NCBI GenBank assembly: GCA_029817715.1
Contig: JARUPY010000350.1
Span: 434,001-498,000, forward strand
Source: Melastoma dodecandrum
Lineage: Eukaryota; Streptophyta; Magnoliopsida; Myrtales; Melastomataceae
DNA: 64,000 nucleotides
Direction: 5' to 3'
Below the pieces are notes generated by a model, which was not told the DNA's origin, did no database searches, and saw only the letters and a list, made by a program, of their open reading frames with translations. Shown here piece by piece: positions 55,527 to 64,000 of the stretch (positions are counted from its first letter, which is position 1; every line of letters starts with the position of its first letter). The translations under genes and the position numbers were made by a program.

Positions 55527-57923
55527 ATGCATTCATCTGCGTCACTTGCCGAGGGTCCGGGTGCTTACAGGGTAAAAGATGCCAACTCTGAGCTTGGTGA
55601 CACGTGGCGGCCGCCAGGGGGTGAAGCCTACGTGGGGAGAGGGTGGATGAGTGGTGAGAGGTTTGCAAACACACATGACCTTGTTGAGCAGATGTATTAC
55701 TTGTATGTCCGTGTTGTCAAAGCCAAGGACCTTCCTCCAAGCTCTATTACAGGAAGCTGCGATCCTTACATTGAGGTCAAGTTGGGAAACTACAAGGGTA
55801 GGACCAGGCATTTCGAGAAGAAGATGAACCCAGAGTGGAACCAGGTCTTTGCTTTCTCGAAGGACCGCATGCAATCCTCTGTGCTCGAAGTCTTTGTAAA
55901 GGACAAAGAAATGGTAGGAAGAGATGATTGTCTCGGTCGGGTGGTCTTTGACTTGAACGAAGTGCCCGCTAGGGTTCCCCCAGACAGTCCACTGGCTCCT
56001 CAGTGGTATAGGCTGGAGGACAAGAGAGGCGGAGGAAAGGTTAGGGGACAGATAATGCTCGCAGTCTGGATTGGCACTCAGGCCGACGAGGCCTTCCCTG
56101 ATGCATGGCATTCTGATTCTGAGTCATTTTTTGGGGAGGGCATTGTTAACATCAGGTCGAAGGTTTACATGTCTCCCAAATTGTGGTACCTCAGGGTTAA
56201 CGTCATCGAAGCTCAGGACGTGATGCCAAACGACAGAAGTAGACTTCCCCAAGTTTCTGTGAAGGTGCAGGTTGGCAGCCAGGTCCTCAGGACCAAGATC
56301 TGCCCAACTCCCACAGTAAATCCATTTTGGAATGAGGATCTGGTTTTCGTCGCAGCTGAGCCTTTTGATGAGCTCTTGGTATTGACGGTAGAAGATCGTG
56401 TTCATCCTTCCAAAGATGAGGTGCTAGGGAAATTGGGCCTCCCGTTGGACACATTCGAGAAACGACTAGACCACAGACCGGTACACTCACGCTGGTTCAA
56501 TCTCGAGAAGTATGGGTTTGGAGCGCTAGAGGCAGATAGGAGAAAGGAGCTCAAGTTCTCGAGCAGGGTCCACCTCAGAGTTTGTCTTGAGGGCGGGTAT
56601 CATGTTCTCGATGAGTCGACCTTGTACTTGAGTGATCAAAGGCCCACAGCAAGGCAACTTTGGAAGCAGCCCGTTGGTATCCTTGAGGTAGGCATCCTGA
56701 ATGCAAAAGGGCTTCTACCAATGAAGATGAAGGACGGACGAGGAGTTATGGATCCTTATTGCGTGGCCAAGTACGGTCAGAAATGGATTCGGACAAGGAC
56801 AATTGTGGACAATCTCAACCCCAAGTGGAATGAACAATATACATGGGAGGTTTACGATCCTTGCACTGTGATGACTTTAGGGGTCTTTGATAACTGTCAC
56901 TTGGAAGGCAGCGAAAAACCAAATGGGGGTGTTCTGCAGAAGGACACATATATTGGGAAGGCCAGAATACGCCTTTCAACTCTTGAAGCTCATTGCATTT
57001 ACACACATTCGTATCCACTTCTTACCTTGCAGCCACAAGGAGTGAGGAAGACGGGTGACCTGCAGCTTGCTTTTCGTTTTACACCTCTGTCTCTGGCCAA
57101 CATGATCTATGTTTATGGACATCCCTTGCTTCCGAAGATGCATTATCTGCACCCCTTTACAGTGAACCAGGTTGACAGTCTGAGGTACCAAGCGATGAAT
57201 ATCGTGGCCATGAGGCTAGGAAGAGCAGAGCCGCCGCTCAAAAAGGAAGTTGTGGAGTACATGCTGGATGTGGACTCACAAATGTGGAGCATGAGGAGAA
57301 GCAAGGCAAACTTCTTCCGCATCATTTCACTCTTGTCGGGAACAATTTCCTTAGGCGGGTGGTTCGCTGATGTCTGCAACTGGAGGAACCCCATGACCAC
57401 AGTGCTGGCCCATGCATTGTTCCTGATACTCATATGGTACCCAGAGCTGATCCTACCGACAGTCTTTTTCTACATGTTCCTTGCTGGTTTATGGAACTAC
57501 CGGGGCAGGACGAGACAACCGCCCCACATGGATACAAAGCTTTCTTGGGCGGAAGGGGCCCACCCCGATGAGCTGGACGAGGAGTTTGACACATTCCCGA
57601 CATCCAAGCCCCATGACATTGTCCGCTTGAGGTATGACCGGCTCAGGAGTGTGGCTGGGAGGATTCAAACTGTGGTGGGTGACCTGGCGACTCAGGGGGA
57701 AAGATTCGAATCCCTACTGACATGGAAGGATCCGAGAGCAACTGGTCTGTTCGTCATGTTTTGCCTCAGTGCATCTGTGGTGCTGTACGTGACCCCTTTC
57801 AGAGTGGTCGCGGTGGTAGCAGGACTCTACTATTTGAGACACCCCCGCTTTCGGAGCAAGTTGCCTTCTGTGGCCAGCAACTTCTTCAAGAGGTTGCCAG
57901 CTCGCACTGATAGCTTGCTATAA
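55527..57923 (+). CDS. MCTP: multiple C2 domain and transmembrane region protein
   Basis: Intact intron-free coding region of 798 aa. I use the ATG at 55527 (MHSSASLAEG). Domains: C2 from about residue 58 (LYVRVVKAKDLPP, then CDPYIEVKLG), C2 from about 220 (LRVNVIEAQDVMP) and C2 from about 384 (GILEVGILNAKGLLP, then DPYCVAKYG). A C-terminal PRT_C region follows with hydrophobic segments near 601-612, 631-656 and 738-769. The first and third C2 domains keep the DPY Asp; the second has RLPQVSV there and probably binds no calcium by that site. MCTPs sit in the ER membrane at plasmodesmata and tether it to the plasma membrane; relatives act in florigen transport (FTIP1) and organ development (QUIRKY). 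This one is of the short three-C2 type. Confidence 0.95.
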   Translation: MHSSASLAEGPGAYRVKDANSELGDTWRPPGGEAYVGRGWMSGERFANTHDLVEQMYYLYVRVVKAKDLPPSSITGSCDPYIEVKLGNYKGRTRHFEKKMNPEWNQVFAFSKDRMQSSVLEVFVKDKEMVGRDDCLGRVVFDLNEVPARVPPDSPLAPQWYRLEDKRGGGKVRGQIMLAVWIGTQADEAFPDAWHSDSESFFGEGIVNIRSKVYMSPKLWYLRVNVIEAQDVMPNDRSRLPQVSVKVQVGSQVLRTKICPTPTVNPFWNEDLVFVAAEPFDELLVLTVEDRVHPSKDEVLGKLGLPLDTFEKRLDHRPVHSRWFNLEKYGFGALEADRRKELKFSSRVHLRVCLEGGYHVLDESTLYLSDQRPTARQLWKQPVGILEVGILNAKGLLPMKMKDGRGVMDPYCVAKYGQKWIRTRTIVDNLNPKWNEQYTWEVYDPCTVMTLGVFDNCHLEGSEKPNGGVLQKDTYIGKARIRLSTLEAHCIYTHSYPLLTLQPQGVRKTGDLQLAFRFTPLSLANMIYVYGHPLLPKMHYLHPFTVNQVDSLRYQAMNIVAMRLGRAEPPLKKEVVEYMLDVDSQMWSMRRSKANFFRIISLLSGTISLGGWFADVCNWRNPMTTVLAHALFLILIWYPELILPTVFFYMFLAGLWNYRGRTRQPPHMDTKLSWAEGAHPDELDEEFDTFPTSKPHDIVRLRYDRLRSVAGRIQTVVGDLATQGERFESLLTWKDPRATGLFVMFCLSASVVLYVTPFRVVAVVAGLYYLRHPRFRSKLPSVASNFFKRLPARTDSLL

Positions 57924-58200
57924 TAAGAATTGGGCTATTTGCTCTGCTTGCTTTGAGGGGGAGTGGCTGCTAGGCTGCCTGATGGAGGTGGGAAGGATCA
58001 GTTTTATCCCAGGCATTTTTAGCATTCACCTGTACAAAGGTAAAAGGCAAAAGAAAAACGATCAATTCTCCAAGCACCAAGATAAACAAAAAATAACAAA
58101 ACAAAATCATCAGTGTAAGTAGAGGAAAGTCAGCCATATGCCGCGTTAGTTAAATTGCAATATTTTAGATAGGCTAAATTATTAAATTTATTTTAAATTT
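57924..58200. other. 3' flank of MCTP gene
   Basis: Likely 3' UTR and flank. No feature supported. Confidence 0.5.
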
Positions 58201-59793
58201 TAACATTTTTTTTTTAATTTGTTCTATATTTTCAGAAATGTCTCTGTATAGCTCCTCCATCTTCCTCCGTTACATTAAAAATATCCTTCGTTGCCCGGGT
58301 GATTAACGGCTTTCGCCGTGGCAACGATATGGCAACGTTAGGTGTCACATGTCCTTTTCTGACTCCTTTTGTCTTTCCTGTTTCCGTCCTTCCATCATCG
58401 TCGCTTCCCCTCCTCCTCCGCCCAATACCAACCTCTCGATTCCCCTTCTTGATCTCTACTTCGGACCTCCGCTGTTGTCAGCCTTCTCTTAAGAAGATTG
58501 AAGAAATAAAATCTCCACATCGAACCTCCGCTGCTGTGGGCCTTTCTCTTGGCGAGACTAGGGACAAAGTCAGCTCATCGGCAAGGCGGAAGTTTGAATT
58601 CCTAGCATTTATACAGGAAGTACCTTCGAATTAGGAATGGATCTTACCCATGAAGTCGGACAGGAGGCGCTTGTGGGCTTGGACGGCGATGTAGGAGACA
58701 CCCTAGGGATGACGACAATGGTAGAAAACTCGATTGATCCCCTCATGTTGGGGAAATTCAGCTGTCGTGTCGAGCTTCGATGGTGAAATTTGGATGAAAA
58801 ACAGCATACGCAAGGTTTACGTGGTAAGGCCAAAACCGGCCTACATCCACAGGGAGGTTCTCCGGAGATTCCACTAGACAACCGAGATTATAAAAGCACA
58901 AATTATGTCGCTCACTCACCCAAGATAAGAGAAAATACTAACCCCGAATCCTATAGAATAACCTATACCCCGACCTGATGACTTTCTCTCTCGAATGCCA
59001 CACACTCCCCGTGTCACACCCCTAATAACCTAGATAGTCCTAACTTGTCCTCCAAGTTAGAAATCTAATACAATAGGATTTAGATATTAGCCTAGAATCA
59101 TATAATATCTAATACTATCAGATATTATATTTATGCAATATCTCAAAAGATCTTAACTTCGGACCAAATCCTAACAATATACACCTTGGGCCGAAGTTAG
59201 CGAATTCTCCGTCCCTGGATCACCGGAGCCCCGAAGAGATCACCCCTTCATCCGTCGTGTCTTCTTGAGAGGGTTATCACCGCCTTTGACTATCGCTCTA
59301 CCCTTCACACGATCGTAGTACTTGTGCTCTCGAGCAACCATCGTGTACCGTGGCTCCAGCTCTCTCTTGCGCTCCGCACTCAGTACCTTCTTGGTACCCC
59401 GAAGAGTCTCATCTGTCGACTGTTGCCAGACCTCTCTACCTGGAACTTTAATCAGCTTCACCTCACTCTTGACATCACCGTCAATGTAAGCATCACCACC
59501 GAAGTTCCTCATCGATTTCACCTTGCTTGACACCCTCAAGCCCGTACACATCGCCCGTGTACCCGCGTTGCTAGCTAATGCTCCACCTCGACAAATAACC
59601 TCGAATCCGCATCCTATCGAGCCACGTGAGAAGTTGTCACTCACGACATTTCCGAGAGATGAGAAATACCTTTAATCTTATTTGCCTTCATCAGCATAAG
59701 GGTTCCCCGAATAATCTTGAGGACTCCACTTCCTAAATAACATCGGCATCCCTCGTCATCCAAGGCTCCATTGGAAATCAAATTTTTATTCAG

Positions 59794-60823
59794 CTACAGA
59801 ACATGACGTACCCCCGTCAATAGCCTCATTACACCATCATGCATCTTGATGCTCACTGTACCGACTCCAGCCACCCGACACTCTGAGTTGTTTCTCATGT
59901 AAATCTTACCCGAACCAACTTTCTGGTAAGTTGAGAAGTACTCCCCGTGTGGTGTCATATGATGGGTACATCTAGAATCAAGAATCCATTGATCACCTGT
60001 AAGGTTGGTTGTGGCCGTAAGAACTGTTGTCGCCATCCATCGAGCTCATCTCCGTGAATTCAACTATGTTCCTACTCGACGACCCATTCAATTTCCCCTT
60101 CTCCTTACAATCTCTTTTACAATGTCCCTTCTTTCCGCACCTCCAACACGATGTATGCTTCGTAGACTTTGACCTCGATCGGTCCCTTCTCCCACGATCT
60201 TGCTCGTTCCTTACTACAAGCCCAACGTCGGAATAGGAATTCCCTTCACAGTTCATTTTCCTGTGATAGAATCCCAACAAAGCACCAACGACATCCTCAA
60301 AGTCTAGCATCTCCTTACCCCACGTTAAAGTCGTATGAAAATTTTTGTAAGCATCCATGCTTGGTAACGAGTTCAGAAGGATCAACGCCTTGTCTTCTTC
60401 GTCGAACCTCACATCAATCCTCAATAAATCGCTGATGAGTCGATTGAATACATTAATGTGTTGGCTCAAATCCGAGCCCGCCTCCATCTTCAAACCGTAC
60501 AACTTGTGCTTGAGATAGAGCTTGTTCGACAACGACTTTGACATGCATCTGGACTCCAGTTTCCGCCACACCGCTGCTGGCGACTCCTCGTCTATCACGT
60601 CGTACATCATGTCGTCTGCAGGACAGAGACTGATGGTTGACACCGCTTTCGTCTCTATCTACATCCAATCTGTGTTGCTCATGTCCGTCGGCTTTCTTTC
60701 TGCCAACGCCTTCACCATCCCTTGTTGCACCAGTAAAACCTTCACCCTTCACTGCCATAGTCCGAAATTCCCAGTCCCGTCGAACTTAATGACATTGAAC
60801 TTTGCAGGCGAAATTCCAGTCAT
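59794..60823 (-). pseudogene. Copia gag and gag-pre-integrase relic
   Basis: Starts at the ATG at 60823 (MTGISPAKFNVIKFDGTGNFG), with a TGA after 24 codons. A UBN2-type gag follows from about 60650 (CPADDMMYDVIDEESPAAVW) to a CCHC zinc knuckle (CWRCGKKGHCKRDC, about 60095-60135). A shift then leads into the protease-like and gag-pre-integrase part (WILDSRCTHHMTPHGEYF, 59794-60036). It contains at least one nonsense change and frameshifts. Downstream minus-strand ORF 59240-59644 has no recognisable domain. Confidence 0.8.
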
Positions 60824-60833
60824 CTTCACGGCT

Positions 60834-60846
60834 GGCTCTGATACCA
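60834..60846 (-). other. Copia primer-binding site for tRNA-Met
   Basis: TGGTATCAGAGCC on the minus strand, two bases after the end of the 5' LTR (right LTR). Confidence 0.93.
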
Positions 60847-61970
60847 ATTGTTAGGGAAATTTAGCTATTGTGTCAAGCCTCGATGGTAAAACTCGGACGA
60901 AAAATAGCATACGCAAGATTTACGTGGTTTGGCCAAAAACGGCCTACGTCTACGGAGAGGTCCTCCGGAGATTCCACTAGAAAACCGAGATTACAAAAGC
61001 ACCAAGTGTGTCGCTCACGTACCCGAGATATAAAAAAATCCTAACCCCGAATCCCGTAGAGTAACCTCTACCCTGACCCGATGAATTTCTCTCTCAAATG
61101 CCACATACTCCCCGTGTCACACCATACCTAATTACCTAGACAAATCTCCTATTTATAGATAGTCCTAACTTACCCACCTAGTTAGAAATTTAATACAATA
61201 GGATCTAAATATAAGCCCGGAATCATATAACATCTAATAATATCAGATATATATTTCCACAATATCTCTAAACGTCTCAACTTTGAACCAAATCCTAACG
61301 CCTCGAATTCTCCATGTAACTCTCAAAAGAATTTCTTTAACCTTCACCCTCTAAACGTGGGGAGGTGTTCAGGCTTATGAAATTGAGGAAGCACAAAACA
61401 AGAGGGTTGGGTTTGGTGGGGGAAGACTCCAATGACAATCCCATGGCCGCACGGGCTTTCGAGGATGCAGCTCGAGCCGGGCTCAATTCAGTTCTCGGGC
61501 AATTAGGGTCATGTCATCTCGTGACCGGGATGCAACATCATCCTCTGGTGCGAGTGTGTATCCCATACCTTCTGCGAAGATTGAGAACGTAGTGTTTCCT
61601 CTTAAGGCAACGCAAATCATGTGCCATAAGAGGAAAATTGGGACGGGAGCAATAACGGGGAAGTGAGTTGGGATCTCTAGCCCTTCATGACATTGGGTGG
61701 GGTGGACGGGGGAGGACTTGGCGGTGGGAGGACAGAAACAAGAGAGGAAGGGGGTGAGCTTGTCGGTGGAAGGGCAGAAACAAGAGAGAACGGGGGAGGA
61801 ATCATATGAGGACACTTGTCAGTTAACGTTATAATTAACGACTTGTGTTGCCACATCGGGAGCCGTTAATTACTCGGCTAGCGGAGGATATTTTTAATGT
61901 AATGGAGGAAGTTGAGGCTCTTTACATAGAGATTTCCGAAAATATAGAATAAATCGGAAAAAAGATATAT

Positions 61971-62760
61971 TAGCTATACATCTTTTCCTGCACTAAACGG
62001 ACATAATTATAATAATAGAAAAATACATAACTTTAAGATATATTACGATTTTACTGTTTCTTAATTCTAGATCACCTTCGCTCACAAACTGAATCTAACA
62101 CGGATCACCAAACCTTCTCGGCAGTCACATTATCTATCAATGACTGTAAGCTTACATTTTGGAAGAAAGTCCTATGGATGACATGTACGTAACTAAACTA
62201 CATTATCAACTTTTTATGACCTCGATATTTGTTTACGCAAGTAATGTCAAAGACTATTTTATCAATTGCAAAAGTTTTACGACTTGTGTTTAACATGTAA
62301 AATCAATAGGGTACAAAATTTACGAAAGTTAAAAGGTACTGGCCAAAAGGGCGAGAAAGGTATAACGAAGGAGAACAAAAGCTATTTCTCACTCGATTAT
62401 TTCCAACGGCTGGAGGCCCGGCGTGGGCGTTGTTCACACCGGTGGTTAGGGAGGCAGGATTGTGAAAAGGAGGTGGCGGGTTGATTAGTTTTGAAGAAGG
62501 AAGGCTATATTGGGGTGATGTCATAATGACGTCATCGGATGGTTCTGGTGCTGACCAGCCGTGTGTGAATGGTTTGATCAGCCCTGACCAGCGAGGGAAC
62601 AAAGAATTTGTGTCACACATCTCTTCCGCCACGCTTACAACTTCTAAAATTGGTCGCCAGGAGGGGATGTGCAATCTCCAACATGTGTTACTGCTTATAG
62701 TCTGAGATGATCGATGAAATTTTTCGTACTTGTTTAGCAACGAAAAATTTTAGGTCATAG
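61971..62760. other. Intergenic without supported gene
   Basis: Short ORFs on both strands at 62266-62740 show no recognisable features. Confidence 0.4.
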
Positions 62761-62764
62761 ATTT

Positions 62765-63330
62765 GCGCTGTTTGTGGATCGATGATCCAGAATATGGGCC
62801 CAAAGCGTATAAGGCCTCTTAGTGAGGTAGTTGCAGAGATACGACTACTGAGCGATAGAGGTTTCTAGGCGACGAGGGTTATCAGGCGATACAGGAGGAT
62901 AAAAGACAATCAGCTGGGCGAACGATGAAACGCTGCAGCGAAGGCTAGTGGACGATATAGTCAATCAATGGCTGTTATGATAAGATTTGGACAATCTCGA
63001 GACATGGAAGGAAATAGTTGCCAAGAATACTCGGATTTGGAAAGGAGATATTACGAAGACTGACAACATGGCTTCTAAATATATGTACAATATTTCATTT
63101 CCATATTTACGTAGGACTAGCGTAATATAAATAGTTTTCTTTATCTACGCATTACACACACGCAGACATATCTACAAATAGACAAATACAGTTTTTTACC
63201 TTTCATCTTAAGCATTCTAGCATTCTTACGATCTTGTTTCGACCGAAAACATTGTAAATGGCATTCGTAAGTATTTCTACAAAGTGTCATTTCTTGTCTT
63301 CTTCATTTTCATTCAACGGCGACCACACAT
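62765..63330 (+). repeat. Probable LTR end and leader of a Ty3-like element
   Basis: TATAAATAG at 63126-63134 is followed about 190 nt later by CAACGGCGACCACACA (about 63312), a TGGCGACC-type primer-site-like sequence of plant Ty3/Gypsy elements. Gag-like coding begins just after. The outer LTR boundary is not defined and the second LTR lies beyond the window. Confidence 0.45.
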
Positions 63331-63365
63331 ATACAAAAAAACTCTCAGAGTATTAGCTGCTCATA

Positions 63366-63950
63366 GTGCCAAAGATTTCCGAGATGCTTAGATCTGGTTG
63401 TCTTAGCGGTTGCTTACGGAGCAAACACGCATTTGACGACCACAGTGGAAGTACTACTAATAATGCCATCAAGAGTGGTAAAAATTCGAACAATAACATG
63501 AGCGACAATTCCGACGGAGAAACCAAGAATGGGGATAAAAGCCCAAACTTTGACATGGCTGGGGAACTGTTTGTCATCATGACTACCCGGGTCAATGCTA
63601 TAGATGAGAAGCATGATACTTTCAAGGAATGAATCGGCTCTAGAATGGATGCTGTTGTTCAGAACTTGGACACCGTATCGGGAATACCACGAGGTAGCCT
63701 TGTCAAAATGGAAGGTGGATCAATAATCAATTTCCCTTCAGACTATGATGCCCAAAGGGCGTCAATAGCTGAAGGGAAGAAGAAAGTTGGCGTGGATAAC
63801 ATTTCCAATATCTCCACAGGTCTAAAAGGAGCTGTACACATTCACCCTCCGTTCGTGATCAACGAGAGGAGAACGGAGGAACGACAAGTCTACCGAGCTG
63901 TATATGAACCTTCGTTCCGTGGGAAAGAGAGTTTTTACAGGCCGGTATAG
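63366..63950 (+). pseudogene. Ty3-like gag N-terminus with in-frame UGA
   Basis: One frame reads from about 63366 to the TAG at 63948-63950, broken only by a TGA at 63630-63632. It has a hydrophilic Asn/Ser/Asp-rich start, MAGELFVIMTTRVNAIDEKH, then (after the stop) SRMDAVVQNLDTVSG and later YEPSFRGKESFY. The coiled, methionine-start style resembles the N-terminus of gag in Tat/Athila-type elements. A CGACCACAG sequence at about 63438 may be a second primer-site-like copy. The element runs off the right edge. Confidence 0.45.
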
Positions 63951-64000
63951 TCTGATGTTTCGTCCCTTTGAGGAGAACCGTAATCCTGAATATTTCCCGT

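Larger units (their letters stand above)
58746..61300 (-). mobile_element. Internally deleted Copia retrotransposon with both LTRs
   Basis: Left LTR 58746-59176 and right LTR 60849-61300 both run from TGTTRGGGAAATT to CCAAATCCTAACA/G. The primer-binding site adjoins the right LTR. Flanks CCTCA (58741-58745) and CCTCG (61301-61305) agree in four of five bases, a clear target-site duplication. The interior is only about 1.7 kb: gag and the gag-pre-integrase segment remain, while integrase, RT and RNase H are missing. The LTRs differ by substitutions and a deletion of about 20 nt in the left one, so the insertion is not recent. Confidence 0.88.
58205..61970. mobile_element. Element with long terminal inverted repeats, probably non-autonomous MULE
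   Basis: The left end (about 58205-58355) and right end (about 61805-61970) are inverted repeats of roughly 150 bp. They share ...TCTATATTTTC.GAAAT.TCT.T.TA...CTTCCTCC.TTACATTAAAAATATCCT.CG...TTAACGGCT..., which fits long Mutator-like TIRs. The interior is GC-richer, with short ORFs at 58299-58634 and 61365-61592, and carries a nested Copia element (58746-61300). No transposase is seen. The interior could include captured host sequence, but I cannot name it. Confidence 0.6.

Noticed and set aside
55542..56405. 189- and 93-codon minus-strand ORFs over the MCTP gene
   Set aside because: Antisense of the C2 domains; no independent features.
61365..61592. 75-codon ORF (MFRLMKLRKHK...) right of the Copia LTR
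   Set aside because: Could be captured gene sequence, but I see no domain or splice context to support a gene.

Overview
This window is nuclear DNA of a flowering plant. The evidence is plant gene families (a BAHD acyltransferase and an MCTP-type C2 protein), several classes of plant transposable element, and a large locus of endogenous plant pararetrovirus (Caulimoviridae). I cannot name the species.

Positions 1-28377 are one viral locus built from four pieces of a single virus. Copy A (1-3022, minus) runs off the left edge. Copy B (about 3023-11745, plus) is a complete genome of about 8.7 kb, opened at the tRNA-Met primer-binding site. Copies C and D (about 11746-24274, minus) form a head-to-tail concatemer of about 1.4 genomes. 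Copy E (about 24275-28377, minus) is a rearranged fragment that ends in host DNA. The virus has ORF1 (movement-protein-like region, Cys cluster, coiled coil), one in-frame UAA, then ORF2 (coat-like region, zinc knuckle, aspartic protease, reverse transcriptase, RNase H and a long C-terminal extension). A non-coding region follows with a TATA box, a poly(A) signal and a conserved 123-codon leader ORF. The architecture resembles petuvirus- or florendovirus-like endogenous viruses, but the two in-frame ORFs and the leader ORF are distinctive. Every ORF2 copy whose sequence is adequately covered carries a break, and the breaks differ between copies.

Positions 28378-35300 hold AT-rich host DNA, a small minisatellite and an intact single-exon BAHD acyltransferase gene on the minus strand (31738-33147). 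Positions 35300-50300 are a transposon graveyard. It contains a decayed Copia element split by a solo LTR, and a 7.6 kb hAT element whose 5' part is interrupted by an LTR element carrying a plant-mobile-domain gene in antisense. It also contains an inverted-repeat element, a second decayed Copia, and a tandem TRIM (miniature LTR element) with a tRNA-Met primer site. A GRF zinc-finger/membrane fragment (50446-50736) and a Mutator-like transposase relic (about 51560-52100) follow.

Positions 53000-58000 are the genic part: a 198-aa probable organelle membrane protein, and a complete 798-aa three-C2 MCTP with a TATA box and a likely 5'-UTR intron. Positions 58200-62000 hold an element with long terminal inverted repeats, into which a deleted Copia element with two LTRs, primer site and near-perfect 5-bp target duplication has inserted. 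The window ends in the LTR/gag start of a Ty3-like element with an in-frame UGA.

The strongest candidates for something undescribed are the viral genome organisation (conserved in-frame UAA and conserved leader ORF), the inverted arrangement of the copies, and the antisense plant-mobile-domain gene inside an LTR element.
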